This document shows positions 1 to 7,637 of a stretch of 50,724 nt of DNA, one piece after another. Made by a program: the position numbers and the translations under genes. How positions within the stretch are numbered: the stretch's first letter is position 1; every line of letters begins with the position of its first letter. This DNA is from a virus. The notes below the pieces were generated by a model. The model was given only the letters and a program-made list of their open reading frames with translations. It was not told where the DNA came from and did not search any database. The stretch spans positions 1-50,724 of the IMG/VR virus record IMGVR_UViG_3300046714_000194. The stretch is one strand, 5' to 3'.

Positions 1-19
1 CTTACCGTCCCCCACACTG
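1..19. repeat. Terminal direct repeat, left copy
   Basis: The first 19 bases of the window recur exactly as its last 19 bases (50706-50724). The simplest reading is a circular or circularly permuted molecule with an assembly overlap. A true short terminal repeat is less likely because no gene is interrupted and the joined ends form one intergenic region between the lipoprotein gene ending at 94 and the first packaging gene starting at 50555. Confidence 0.9.
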
Positions 20-93
20 TAAAACCGCGCGTTTCCGCCCCTATCGCATGGCCCTATGTGCAAGCCTGCGAAAGGCCTAGCCTATTGGCTGCT

Positions 94-687
94 CTATGGG
101 GCGTAGCAGCGGCTCGGGTCGTCGCGCACGCAGCCCATGGGGCACGCTGCCTTGATCGCCTGCAAGCAGCCGTTGGGGCAGGCCGTGCATGCGCTCCACT
201 TCGTACCGTCGCACGTGCTCGTGCCTGCGCATGGGCTGCCGTAGCTCGTGCCGCATCCGTAGCTCTCGCCTGCAACGCATATGGCCAGCCCACCGGAGGC
301 GCCGCCTGCAGCAGGCATCGCTCCACCTGCACCCATGGGCATGGGCGTGCCGCCGGTGCCAACGACGCTCGCACCGCCTGCGCCTAGCAGCCCGCCTGCC
401 CCCTGCCCTGCGCTGCCCGCACCTCCGAACGCGCGAACCCCTCCGGCCCCAAGAGCTCCACCCGTGGCAACCGCCCCGCCTGCGCCTAGCTGGATCGATC
501 CACCAACGCCAATCGCGAGAGCTCCGCCCGTTTGCGCCGGCGTCGCCCCTCCAATGCCGATCGGCGCAGGTGCACCTGCGTCAGCCTGAGGCGCATCGGG
601 CTCGCCTGCTGACGCCTCGGAACGAAAGTCGGCGCCCCCGCAACCTGCCAGCAACAGAGCCCCGATCGCCGCTGCCATTCTCGCCAT
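94..687 (-). CDS. Gly-rich, Cys-rich lipoprotein (possible lysogenic-conversion gene)
   Basis: Predicted 197-aa secreted lipoprotein. The N-terminus has a short hydrophobic stretch and a lipobox LLAGC, putting the acylated Cys at about residue 16. The middle (about 45-130) is a low-complexity GAGG/GTGG-rich linker, and the last 65 residues hold about ten cysteines (CGTSYG, CDGTKW, CTACPNGC), suggesting a disulfide-bonded exposed domain. This layout resembles surface lipoproteins common in Myxococcota (family-style inference, not a database match). It lies alone at the end of the map, divergent from the RHH regulator, so it could be expressed from the prophage as a moron. Start ATG at 687; no strong Shine-Dalgarno. 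Confidence 0.75.
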   Translation of the reverse strand: MARMAAAIGALLLAGCGGADFRSEASAGEPDAPQADAGAPAPIGIGGATPAQTGGALAIGVGGSIQLGAGGAVATGGALGAGGVRAFGGAGSAGQGAGGLLGAGGASVVGTGGTPMPMGAGGAMPAAGGASGGLAICVAGESYGCGTSYGSPCAGTSTCDGTKWSACTACPNGCLQAIKAACPMGCVRDDPSRCYAP

Positions 688-1052
688 CCCCGAAGCTTAC
701 GCTCCTGGTGCCCGAAGCGCAACGGCGTCACCCAGCGTCACCCACCGCAACCCAGTGCAACCGGCCGAAGATCGGCGTCTCGGAGCTTTGCCTATTGTGC
801 GGCCGTGTAGGTTGCGTTACGCGTCATAACGCCCGAGGCGCTTGCGCATCGTCGCGGCAAAAAGTACCAAAAGTGTCCAACCCGACTACCAGGCCCAACA
901 CCTCACACTTGACGCGTGAGCGCGAAACACGTACGCGTAAAACCACGCGTTGCCTACACTTTTCGCTCTTACGTTTCCGTCCGCCACACCCGTAAGCTCT
1001 CCCTAGCGCCTCTGGCACTTTCCCTGCACACGCCCCGAAAGACCCCTAACCC
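688..1052. promoter_or_regulatory. Divergent intergenic control region
   Basis: A 365-bp gene-free stretch between the lipoprotein (leftward) and the RHH regulator (rightward). It holds four tandem 10-bp units (725-764), a GCGTTA-7 nt-TAACGC inverted repeat (814-832) and three ACGCGT hexamers (912-917, 933-938, 945-950). This density of short symmetrical and phased repeats is typical of an operator region. I could not assign unambiguous -35/-10 boxes. Confidence 0.6.
725..764. repeat. Four tandem 10-bp operator-like repeats
   Basis: Units start at 725, 735, 745 and 755: GCGTCACCCA, GCGTCACCCA, CCGCAACCCA and GTGCAACCGG. The spacing is exactly 10 bp, about one helical turn. Arrays with this phase are bound by several ribbon-helix-helix proteins, and the neighbouring gene at 1053 encodes one. 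The GTCAC core appears again in 10-bp phase at 50639-50656. Confidence 0.65.
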
Positions 1053-1484
1053 ATGAGCAAACCGCCTATGAACTTTCCCGCAACTGCAGCAATCCGCCAA
1101 GGCAACCCCAATCACACCATGTCTTTCCGCGTGTTCGACGACCTGCACCAACTGATCCATGACGCCGCCGAGGCGAAAGGCGTCAGCGCCGCTAACGGCA
1201 TGCGTCGTGTCGTAGCCGAGTGGGCCGCCAGCGTTATGGGCGTCGACGTGCCCGATCTCACGATCTACGAACACGTTGACGTCGTTGCCGCAGCCGCAAA
1301 GAAGTTCAACATGAGCTCCCGCGAGCTCACCGCCTTCGCCGTACGCGAATTCGCCAAGAGCGTTCTCAGCTCCGACGGTACGATCCCGTTCGTGCCCAAA
1401 GACGGTCAGGCGATCGCCGCAGCGCAGTCGCCATCGGTGCCGCCAACGCAGCCCCGTCGACGCAAGCTGCACCGCAAGCCCTAG
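1053..1484 (+). CDS. Tandem ribbon-helix-helix transcriptional regulator
   Basis: 143 aa, the only confident gene on the plus strand. Residues about 22-60 read as strand (MSFRV), helix, turn and helix, the CopG/Arc/MetJ plan. Residues about 67-108 (DLTIYEH then two helices around FNMSSRELTAFAVREF) look like a second copy, so one chain could mimic an RHH dimer. The tail is basic (RRRKLHRKP). It is divergent from the lipoprotein and faces the leftward early operon tail-to-tail (4-bp overlap at 1481). Its isolation and orientation suit a lysogeny or early-gene regulator. Fold and role are inferred. Confidence 0.65.
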   Translation: MSKPPMNFPATAAIRQGNPNHTMSFRVFDDLHQLIHDAAEAKGVSAANGMRRVVAEWAASVMGVDVPDLTIYEHVDVVAAAAKKFNMSSRELTAFAVREFAKSVLSSDGTIPFVPKDGQAIAAAQSPSVPPTQPRRRKLHRKP

Positions 1485-1723
1485 GCCGGGCTCTTCGCAG
1501 CGTCTGGCGCCGGCGCGTGCGTCTTCGCGATCTCTGTCGAGGTACGCCGTCGACTCTGCCGGCTCCACGTCATGCCAGCTTCCCGCACGCACGACGCGCA
1601 TAGCGCGGCTCGATTGCCGTTGCACGTCGTAAAAAAGACGAGTCCTTTCAAGTCAAACGCGGTTTGCCCGGTGTCGGACGCTTCCGGTGCCGGGCTCCCG
1701 CATGCGCAACACGTGTCTTTCAC
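1481..1723 (-). CDS. Small zinc-ribbon-like protein
   Basis: About 80 aa with cysteine pairs CCACG near the N-terminus and CASC about 38 residues later, separated by FFTTCNGN, compatible with a treble-clef or zinc ribbon. The C-terminus is basic and Ala/Pro-rich. I chose GTG at 1723 because a GGAAGGG Shine-Dalgarno lies about 9 nt upstream; an in-frame GTG at 1750 would add nine residues. Last gene of the leftward early operon, overlapping the RHH gene tail-to-tail by 4 bp. Function unknown. Confidence 0.6.
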   Translation of the reverse strand: MKDTCCACGSPAPEASDTGQTAFDLKGLVFFTTCNGNRAALCASCVREAGMTWSRQSRRRTSTEIAKTHAPAPDAAKSPA

Positions 1724-1797
1724 TTTTGCATTCCCTTCCGTTCGAAACACACACGATACGGCACCAAAACGCCACAGAGAAGGACTGACCGGCGGGC

Positions 1798-2589
1798 CTA
1801 CGCGCTTTCCGCAACCCGATCCTGTGGCATGACCGGCGTTGCTCTTGGGGGGCGCACACCTCGGCGCTCGATCGCGGGCGTCTCGGCAAGGATCCGCAGT
1901 GATGCTTCGCGGTGCACGTTGCCGCGCGCCATGCCCTCACGCAGGCCCCACACGAACCATGCGTACTCGGTCGCATCGGTTGCAGCAGCTCGTGCGCAAC
2001 GCCCGATCCCGCACGACACGCAAGCGTCTGCGTCTTCAGCATTCCACGGGACTAGCCACTTGAAGCCGCACGCCTTGCATCGCATAGAGTGCGCAAAGCT
2101 CGGACGGTTCGGCAGCACGTACACGTCTGGCGTGTGCTTGCGCAGCCAGGCCGATCGCCCCGAGCGCTCGCCCGAGCCGAGCCAATTGAGCCGCAGCAGC
2201 AGTGCAACGCATGACGCTTCGCTAACGGCCTTTTGCGCGATTGGGAAGGCCTGATCGAACGGCGGGTTGGTGATGATCACGTCGGCGCCCTCGAAGGGCT
2301 GCGCCAAGTAGTCGCACGGCGCATGAATCCGATCGGCGTCGATCAGCTCGTTAAGAGCGTTGCCGCACGTTGCTTGGAGCTCGCAGGCGTACCACGTTGG
2401 AAGTTGCGGCTTGTCGTTGCCGGCCGCAGCCGCGTTGACGGCTGCAATGATCGCACCTTCGCCCGCGCACGGCTCCAGCCACACGCCGCCGGGCAAGGGG
2501 CACGCTTCGAGCAAGCGATGGACGCACCAGGGCGGTGTGGGATAGGCGTCGTGCGCGATGCGATCGGATCCGCGGTTGGTTGCGCTCAC
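1798..2589 (-). CDS. DNA N6-adenine methyltransferase-like protein
   Basis: 263 aa. An early YPTPPW motif and LEPCAGEGAI (SAM-binding motif I) are followed by VIITNPPF (motif IV, NPPF type of amino-methyltransferases). A zinc-ribbon-like CKACGF...CVSCGIGRC segment occurs near residues 175-205. It probably modifies adenines in phage or host DNA, for example as restriction protection; the target is unknown. GTG start at 2589 overlaps the previous stop (GTGA), indicating translational coupling. Confidence 0.75.
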   Translation of the reverse strand: MSATNRGSDRIAHDAYPTPPWCVHRLLEACPLPGGVWLEPCAGEGAIIAAVNAAAAGNDKPQLPTWYACELQATCGNALNELIDADRIHAPCDYLAQPFEGADVIITNPPFDQAFPIAQKAVSEASCVALLLRLNWLGSGERSGRSAWLRKHTPDVYVLPNRPSFAHSMRCKACGFKWLVPWNAEDADACVSCGIGRCARAAATDATEYAWFVWGLREGMARGNVHREASLRILAETPAIERRGVRPPRATPVMPQDRVAESA

Positions 2590-2783
2590 GGCCCGAGCAT
2601 CCTTCCCGTGAGCAGCATCAACCCGAGCAGCACGAAAAGCGTGATGTTGACGCGCCACCAGCCCCAACGCTTCTCGGCCGCCGTCAGCGCCTTGTACTGC
2701 AAGATGTACGCGCATGCGACGAACATCTGAAACGCAAACGGCAGCGCGAAGTACGCCGACAAGCAGGCCAAAAACGCTCTCAT
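2586..2783 (-). CDS. Small two-helix membrane protein
   Basis: 65 aa with two predicted membrane segments: about residues 5-27 (AYFALPFAFQMFVACAYIL) and 45-62 (ITLFVLLGLMLL), separated by a basic loop (AEKRWGWW). The ATG at 2783 overlaps the polymerase stop (TGATG), so translation is coupled. Its place between polymerase and methylase gives no functional clue. Unknown function. Confidence 0.6.
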   Translation of the reverse strand: MRAFLACLSAYFALPFAFQMFVACAYILQYKALTAAEKRWGWWRVNITLFVLLGLMLLTGRMLGP

Positions 2784-4105
2784 CAGTGCCACCTTTCGCT
2801 TTCCTCAACATCGATCGGAAAGCTCGCAGTGAGCATAACGCCCGAGCTTCCAATGTCCACGGGCTGCTCGAAGATCTCGCGGCACGTCTCGCCGACGCAT
2901 GACGCATCCTCGCGAGGCGTCTCGAATACGCCCGAGTCGTGCACCTGCGCCACGATGCGAGTGCGAGGCGATCGGCGCGCCAATGCCTCCACGATCAGCG
3001 GAAGCCGCAGGTTCATCACGTCGGCCGCACCGCCCTGGATCGGGAAGTTGGCGCACTCGGTTGGGGGAGGATCGTGCCCGAGCCAACGGCGCCGCCCCAA
3101 GATCGGGCTCTCGGTGTACCCCGTGCGCACGGCGTCGAGCCATCGTCGGTGCTGCCACTCGAAGTAGCCCGCAAACCCCGTGCGCAGCTTCCGAAGCATC
3201 GCCTGCACCATGGGCAGCTTCACGTGCTCGCCTTCGGGCGTTGCGATGATCCGCGCCCACACCGTCTCAGCCTCGGCCATGTAGCACACGGCAAACCCAG
3301 CCGACTTCGCAAGCGTGCGATACGCCTTGCGCCCTGCGCCTTCTGCCCGAAGGAATGCGTCGGCGAAGATCACCTCGGCGTTAGCGGCGTGTAGATCTTT
3401 GGAGTTGCAGGCGTTGATCATCGCCTGATCGCCAGAGGCGTATGCAGCGATCCGCATCTCTAGCTGTTTAGCGTCGAACGCCACGAGCACGCACCCGGGC
3501 CGCGGGAGGTACAACCCGCGGATCCCGCCCGAGACGTACTTTCGCGTCTTCGGATCGTCCGACGTCCAGATCACCGTTGGGTCGTTCTCGAGACGCGGCA
3601 GGTTCATCAGGTTGGGGCCTTGGCAGCTCCACCGCCCGCTCACCGCGCCGTAATTCTGCCAACCCGGGTGCACGCGCAGGTCGGGCCCGAGATGGATCGC
3701 TTCGATGTACGTGCTGCGCACCTTGCGTGCTCTTCGCCACTCCAAGACACTCAACGCAGCAGCGCGCAGCTCGGGCCGGGGCGAGGCCGCAAACGTGCGC
3801 ATCGTGTCGACGCCGAGCGACGGCCGACCCGTCTTCACCGATATGGCCGCAGCCGCAACGGGCGCCCCCAGATCTCGGAAGAAGGCAACGTGCAAATCTT
3901 TCAGCCCGAACCCGCCGGTTTTGGTGCGTTTGATCGGGCGTCCTACGGCCTTGTCGGCCCGGTCGCGTGCGTCGGCCTCGGCTGCTCGCAGTGTCTCGGC
4001 GTACGTCCGAGCGAGCGCCACGTCGAACCCAAACCCCGCCTGTGACATGGCGGTGCAGATCGCAGCACCCCGCTTGTCGGAGGCGTAGACTTCAGCGACG
4101 CCCAT
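2783..4105 (-). CDS. Family A DNA polymerase (exonuclease-less)
   Basis: 440 aa, covering only the palm-fingers-thumb part of PolA; the 3'-5' exonuclease lies in a separate gene (5301-6533). Motif A is VAFDAKQLEMRIAA (usual DYSQIELR), motif B keeps the R-K-F-Y register (RTLAKSAGFAVCY) but has YM instead of YG, and motif C is VAQVHDSG, where the usual HDE is HDS. The two metal-binding aspartates are present. TTG(Q)SGRW and PNLMNLPR template-binding motifs are visible near residue 160. ATG at 4105 overlaps the previous stop (TGATG). Replicates the phage genome. Confidence 0.9.
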   Translation of the reverse strand: MGVAEVYASDKRGAAICTAMSQAGFGFDVALARTYAETLRAAEADARDRADKAVGRPIKRTKTGGFGLKDLHVAFFRDLGAPVAAAAISVKTGRPSLGVDTMRTFAASPRPELRAAALSVLEWRRARKVRSTYIEAIHLGPDLRVHPGWQNYGAVSGRWSCQGPNLMNLPRLENDPTVIWTSDDPKTRKYVSGGIRGLYLPRPGCVLVAFDAKQLEMRIAAYASGDQAMINACNSKDLHAANAEVIFADAFLRAEGAGRKAYRTLAKSAGFAVCYMAEAETVWARIIATPEGEHVKLPMVQAMLRKLRTGFAGYFEWQHRRWLDAVRTGYTESPILGRRRWLGHDPPPTECANFPIQGGAADVMNLRLPLIVEALARRSPRTRIVAQVHDSGVFETPREDASCVGETCREIFEQPVDIGSSGVMLTASFPIDVEESERWH

Positions 4106-4296
4106 CACGCACCGCCGAGCACCAGCGCCCGCAACGCGTTCAGAAACGACTCTTCGGCAATCGCGTGGTGCGTAGCTGCGACATCTTCGTCGAAGGCAAG
4201 GTTGTCGGGCTGGCGCGTGATCGCCCGCAGCATCTCGCCAATGTGAAACACGGCAAGCGCAACGTAACGGCGTGCGTCCAGCTCCGAAGGCGTCAT
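4105..4296 (-). CDS. Small hypothetical protein
   Basis: 63 aa, predicted largely helical, acidic centre (AFDEDVAATHH), no Cys pairs or membrane segment. It directly precedes the polymerase with a 1-nt stop/start overlap and follows a small membrane ORF with a 4-nt overlap, so it is part of the replication operon. No family recognised. Confidence 0.55.
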   Translation of the reverse strand: MTPSELDARRYVALAVFHIGEMLRAITRQPDNLAFDEDVAATHHAIAEESFLNALRALVLGGA

Positions 4297-4418
4297 TGTG
4301 GATCGTCCCAGTTGTACGTGTCGGCGTTGCGTGTCTCGTCATCGCGCTTCAGGTGCCAGCCAACCCACACGCCAAACGCGTACGCAAAGGCCGGCAAGAG
4401 CCGGAGGATCCAGCTCAT
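4293..4418 (-). CDS. Small membrane-anchored peptide
   Basis: 41 aa with one N-terminal hydrophobic segment (WILRLLPAFAYAFGVWVGW) and a polar, acidic tail. ATG at 4418 overlaps the HNH stop (ATGA), and its own stop overlaps the next start. Gene density and coupling support it as real; function unknown. Confidence 0.5.
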   Translation of the reverse strand: MSWILRLLPAFAYAFGVWVGWHLKRDDETRNADTYNWDDPQ

Positions 4419-4870
4419 GCGGCCCGAGCCTTTCGCGGCGGCAGCTCGCGCCCCATCGCATCGATCAGCCGATCGAGGATCGCCGCTGCGGCTACCGAAA
4501 GCCCAGAAACAGGATAGATCCAACCCGGCCGAATGTTGGACACGTCTTGCGCCCAATCGATCGCGCACGTGTCACCGCGCTTCTCGTTGCACTCGGCGCA
4601 GCAAGTGATCAGGTTGCTCTCGTGATTGGAGCCGCCGCGCGAGCGCGGGAGCACGTGATCGAGCGTTGCTTGGCGCCACGACGTGCGGGTTGCGCCCTCA
4701 CGAATCAGTACGTCGCGGATCGCCGGAAGTTGGCTGCTCTGCAGCATGGCCACATCGTGCGAGCACCACACGCACCGCCACCCGTCGCGCTCATAGATCC
4801 GCCGTCTCTTCTCGTCGCGGATCCAGTGGTGCCCCTGCCCGCGGTTGCCCGCGTTTGCGCCTCGGGCCAT
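4415..4870 (-). CDS. HNH endonuclease
   Basis: 151 aa. A zinc-binding pair CVWC (about 34-37) precedes the ββα-metal HNH core DHVLPRSRGGSNHESNL, followed by a second pair CCAEC. This is a compact HNH domain. It is embedded in the replication operon, not next to the terminase, so a role in DNA processing or homing is as likely as one in packaging. Start ATG at 4870; C-terminus helical and basic. Confidence 0.85.
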   Translation of the reverse strand: MARGANAGNRGQGHHWIRDEKRRRIYERDGWRCVWCSHDVAMLQSSQLPAIRDVLIREGATRTSWRQATLDHVLPRSRGGSNHESNLITCCAECNEKRGDTCAIDWAQDVSNIRPGWIYPVSGLSVAAAAILDRLIDAMGRELPPRKARAA

Positions 4871-4873
4871 GCG

Positions 4874-5122
4874 TCAGCTCCACGTTGTGTCGGGATCAGG
4901 CTTGCGCTGTTGCCCCGCCGGCGGCTGTTGCACGACCTGCGCAACACCAGATCCGGACGTCGCTCGTGCAAACGCCTCGATCGTGAAAGCGCGCAGCTTG
5001 ATCAGCAGGGCCGTTTCGAGCGTCGCCGCAAGTGCCGACAACGGCCGTTGCTGCAGGGCCGAGCTATTGTGCGCCCACTGCCCCGCCCGTGCCGCAAACA
5101 TCCACAGCCTTTGCCTCACCAC
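4874..5122 (-). CDS. Small hypothetical protein
   Basis: About 82 aa, helical in the middle (LSALAATLETALLIKLRAFTIE) and Gln/Pro-rich at the end. It begins GTG-GTG-A at the stop of the gene at 5116-5295; either the GTG at 5122 or the one at 5119 may be used. Lies between HNH and the UDG-exonuclease gene. No family recognised. Confidence 0.5.
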   Translation of the reverse strand: MVRQRLWMFAARAGQWAHNSSALQQRPLSALAATLETALLIKLRAFTIEAFARATSGSGVAQVVQQPPAGQQRKPDPDTTWS

Positions 5123-5295
5123 GACGCACCTTCTTCTTCCTGGCGCAGCAGCTCGACTGCGCCGACGACGATCGACGCAACAGCGTCGGCGAGCACCTTG
5201 CCGGTTTGCTTCTCGCAGAGCGCCAACACATCGGCGCGCTTTGGCTCGAGCGCCGGCAGTTTGGTACAGATCTGCCGTGCGATCGCCTGATTCAT
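5116..5295 (-). CDS. Small helical hypothetical protein
   Basis: 59 aa, helical and without Cys pairs; the C-terminal half (VLADAVASIVVGAVELL) is hydrophobic or amphipathic and ends in an acidic stretch. ATG at 5295, 6 nt after the stop of the UDG-exonuclease gene. No recognisable family. Confidence 0.5.
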   Translation of the reverse strand: MNQAIARQICTKLPALEPKRADVLALCEKQTGKVLADAVASIVVGAVELLRQEEEGASW

Positions 5296-5300
5296 ATGTG

Positions 5301-6533
5301 TCACTTCGCCACCTGCCCTTTCATGAGCTGCCACGCCAGGATCGTGTACAACACGTCCCGGCCGTTGTAGTGCCAGAGACGCGCGAGATCGGCGCCTCGA
5401 TCTTCCTGCTCTTTCCACGCAGGCACATCGAGCGCGCAGTCACCGACGGTCGTCACGACGTGCGCCAGGTTCTTCTTCATGTGTCCAGCGATCGCGTGCT
5501 GCGCCAGGAGCGTGTCATCCCATTCGGCGATCTTCAGGTTGTAGCGAGCGGCGACGATGTGATCGAACGCAGGCCCGTTGTGCGTCACGACGACGCGGGT
5601 ACGGAACACCTCGGACACCTCGCGCGCAACGTCAGGCGTCCCGACGCCCCACCACGGCTCGATCCCGTTGTTTTCTCGGCTCCACGGAACAACGACCGTC
5701 GTAACCCCGTCCGACACGCCGAAGCACACGAGCGCCGTTTCGGTTGGCCCGAGCCCGACCGTCTCGACGTCGAACGCGATCGGAGCGCCCGGCAGCAGCA
5801 GGGCAAGCGCCTGCGTGAGGCTCTCGCGTGTGCGGGCGATCACGAGCGTGCGCGTCGGATGCGCCTCGGGCGGGTGAAAGCCATCGGCGAGCACGCGCCC
5901 AACGCGCTCTAGATCCCCTTCGAAGATTGGGCCCCACGCTGACGCCCGCATGACGAAGGCCGGGTGCACGGTGGGGCACACCCACGAACGCGACGCGCCA
6001 GGATGCGCGGGGCTCGAACCCGCATCGTCAGATATCTCCACCGCACTGCCGATTGTGCTAGCACCCTGTGCGTCCCCAGCAGCGTGCGCGCTCGTTGCGC
6101 TGCCGGTAAGTTTGAATTCGAAGGCGTTCACAGATCCGCGCCATCGCAAGATCTGCGGCTTCTTCGTGAGATACATCGCGCCTTGAAGGCCCCACGCCCC
6201 AACGGGCATCACGACGGGCGACGCCGCTTCGCGCAGCTCACGCTGCAGCCGGGCGCGGCACTTCTTCGCCGCTACGGCCATGTCGACCGGCCGTACATCG
6301 CAAAGGATCGCGTTCGTCCAATGGATCTCGCTGCGACGAAGCCCGAGGTACTTCAGCCCCTTTTCGAGCATCTTCCCCGATCGACCGACGAACGGGCGGC
6401 CCGTTTGCAGCTCGTTGAATCCGGGCGCCTCGCCGACGATCGCCAGTTTGGTGCGGCCGTGCGCCGGCTCGGGCGGAACGCATCTGCGATCCCTTCCCGG
6501 GCACGACGCACAAGCTGCACCAGCCGGTTTCAT
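5301..6533 (-). CDS. Uracil-DNA glycosylase-like / 3'-5' exonuclease fusion
   Basis: 410 aa in two parts. Residues 1-215 resemble family 4/5 UDGs: N-terminal CASC, motif GEAPGFNE, NAILCDVRP, and a terminal PTVHPAF motif next to another Cys, as expected for an Fe-S UDG. Residues about 225-410 are a DnaQ-like DEDDy exonuclease: FDVETVG, VVTHNGPAFDH and YNGRDVLYT carry the acidic residues. It plausibly supplies the proofreading activity missing from the 440-aa PolA. Between the Cys and the HPAF region, residues about 145-180 are an insertion encoded by a tRNA-like sequence (5999-6067). Confidence 0.85.
   Translation of the reverse strand: MKPAGAACASCPGRDRRCVPPEPAHGRTKLAIVGEAPGFNELQTGRPFVGRSGKMLEKGLKYLGLRRSEIHWTNAILCDVRPVDMAVAAKKCRARLQRELREAASPVVMPVGAWGLQGAMYLTKKPQILRWRGSVNAFEFKLTGSATSAHAAGDAQGASTIGSAVEISDDAGSSPAHPGASRSWVCPTVHPAFVMRASAWGPIFEGDLERVGRVLADGFHPPEAHPTRTLVIARTRESLTQALALLLPGAPIAFDVETVGLGPTETALVCFGVSDGVTTVVVPWSRENNGIEPWWGVGTPDVAREVSEVFRTRVVVTHNGPAFDHIVAARYNLKIAEWDDTLLAQHAIAGHMKKNLAHVVTTVGDCALDVPAWKEQEDRGADLARLWHYNGRDVLYTILAWQLMKGQVAK
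5999..6067 (-). tRNA. Degenerate tRNA-like element inside the UDG-exonuclease gene
   Basis: On the minus strand: a perfect 7-bp acceptor stem (AGGGTGC/GCATCCT, 6061-6067 with 6000-6006; an eighth C-G pair is possible), TA, a perfect D stem (GCAC/GTGC, loop AATCGGCA) and a perfect 5-bp T arm with loop TTCGAGC. Only 19 nt lie between D stem and T stem, too few for a normal anticodon arm plus variable loop, and I cannot form a proper anticodon stem. Acceptor and D-arm sequence look like a tRNA-Gln relative that lost about 4 nt. It is translated in frame as part of the UDG-like protein. Probably a pseudo-tRNA or tRNA-like insertion. Confidence 0.5.
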
Positions 6534-6868
6534 GACGCGTCAGCGTCCTTCTTCTCTTCGATCTTGCCGCCGGCCATGAGCGTCACGATCCGCTCGAAGA
6601 AGGCGCGGCTATCGCGCAGCTGCGCCTCTAGATCGTAGGTTTTCGAATATGCTCGATTGCACTCACCGCGGTGCTTGGCGATCTCTTCGTCCTTCGCGCG
6701 CAGCTCTGCGGCGTGTACAGCTGCAGTCTTGTCGTACGTGTTTTGAAAGTCGTTGCGCATCTTCGTGATGTACTCCGACACTTCTTTGCTGCGCAGTTCG
6801 TTGCGCGAATACACCGCTGTAAGCTCGCGCTTCAGCCCCGCGATCGTGATCGGTTTCTTCTTTGCCAC
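6530..6868 (-). CDS. Coiled-coil hypothetical protein
   Basis: 112 aa, basic N-terminus (MAKKKPITIAGLKREL), then a long charged helix with heptad character through about residue 95 and a Lys/Glu/Asp tail. It overlaps the UDG-exonuclease start (ATGA at 6530-6533). Might be an accessory factor of the replication operon; no family recognised. Confidence 0.65.
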   Translation of the reverse strand: MAKKKPITIAGLKRELTAVYSRNELRSKEVSEYITKMRNDFQNTYDKTAAVHAAELRAKDEEIAKHRGECNRAYSKTYDLEAQLRDSRAFFERIVTLMAGGKIEEKKDADAS

Positions 6869-6918
6869 TGGTACCTCGCCTTCCGTTTCGTTGTGTGTTG
6901 GCGCGCTCTCGCGAAGCT

Positions 6919-6946
6919 CGAAACCGGGCTCGCCTTCCCGGCTTCG
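6919..6946. repeat. 10-bp hairpin upstream of the coiled-coil gene
   Basis: CGAAACCGGG, 8-nt loop, CCCGGCTTCG forms a 10-bp stem with one wobble pair in the 95-bp gap between the ssDNA-binding candidate and the coiled-coil gene. No T-run follows on either strand, so it is not a classical intrinsic terminator; it may be an attenuating or mRNA-stabilising structure. Confidence 0.45.
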
Positions 6947-6963
6947 GGCCTCGCGACGGCGGA

Positions 6964-7539
6964 TCAGCGGCGCTTGCCGGGCCGACGAGCGGCCGGAACG
7001 ACGTCAGCGTCTTCAGTCGGCACCGCGTTGCCCTCGAGCGCTGCGGCATGCTCTGCGCATTGAGCGGCCGTGAGATAGCGGTACACCCGGTGCCGCATCT
7101 CGCCGGTCTTATTGCCCTGCTTGTCCTGCACCTCTTCGAGATTCGAGCGCAGCCACACGAGCTTCCCAACGAGCTCTGCGCAGAACACCTGCGCCGTTTC
7201 TTCGGAGATCGCGCGCGGCATGTCGACCCCGGTTTCGACCGACACCTGCTTCATCTTGCGAAGGCCGAAACCCTCGAAAGACAGGTAGTCGTAGAAGCGG
7301 CCATCCACCTTGCCGGCAGCTGCGAGTGCCGCAACGCCGCCCTCCGGCTGCCCGAAGCGCGTCTTTGCGTCGAGAATCAGACTCACCTGAGCGCCGCCCT
7401 GCTTCGACGTCTCGGGGCTCGCGTCAATGATCTCGGCCTGGTACACCGCGACGTCCAGCGGCGGTGGCTTCTCGGTGCTGATCTCGGGATCGATCGCTTC
7501 GTTCGTCCAACCTTTGGGGGCCTTCTTCTTTGCAGCCAT
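6964..7539 (-). CDS. Putative ssDNA-binding protein (DUF669-like)
   Basis: 191 aa. The core (about 20-150) is β-rich with a VAVYQAEIID strand, LILDAK, a GRFYDYLSFEG segment, a small helical insert, and a KLVWLRS strand, the pattern of DUF669-type phage OB-fold proteins. The tail is disordered and ends basic (PGKRR). It lies between Sak4-like and exonuclease genes, a typical place for an SSB used in recombination or replication. Strong Shine-Dalgarno (GAAGGAA) before ATG 7539. Family assignment is by pattern only. Confidence 0.55.
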   Translation of the reverse strand: MAAKKKAPKGWTNEAIDPEISTEKPPPLDVAVYQAEIIDASPETSKQGGAQVSLILDAKTRFGQPEGGVAALAAAGKVDGRFYDYLSFEGFGLRKMKQVSVETGVDMPRAISEETAQVFCAELVGKLVWLRSNLEEVQDKQGNKTGEMRHRVYRYLTAAQCAEHAAALEGNAVPTEDADVVPAARRPGKRR

Positions 7540-7637
7540 GTGATTGCATTCCTTCTGTTGCGAAGGCGGCAGCGCGTTGTGCGTCAGCTCGCCAGTGACT
7601 CGTGATCTCTAGTGCTCGTGCGTCTTGCGGCAAGGGC

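Noticed and set aside
189-995. 268-aa rightward open frame over the lipoprotein
   Set aside because: Arg/Leu-rich shadow of the Gly-rich lipoprotein repeats; no start signal.
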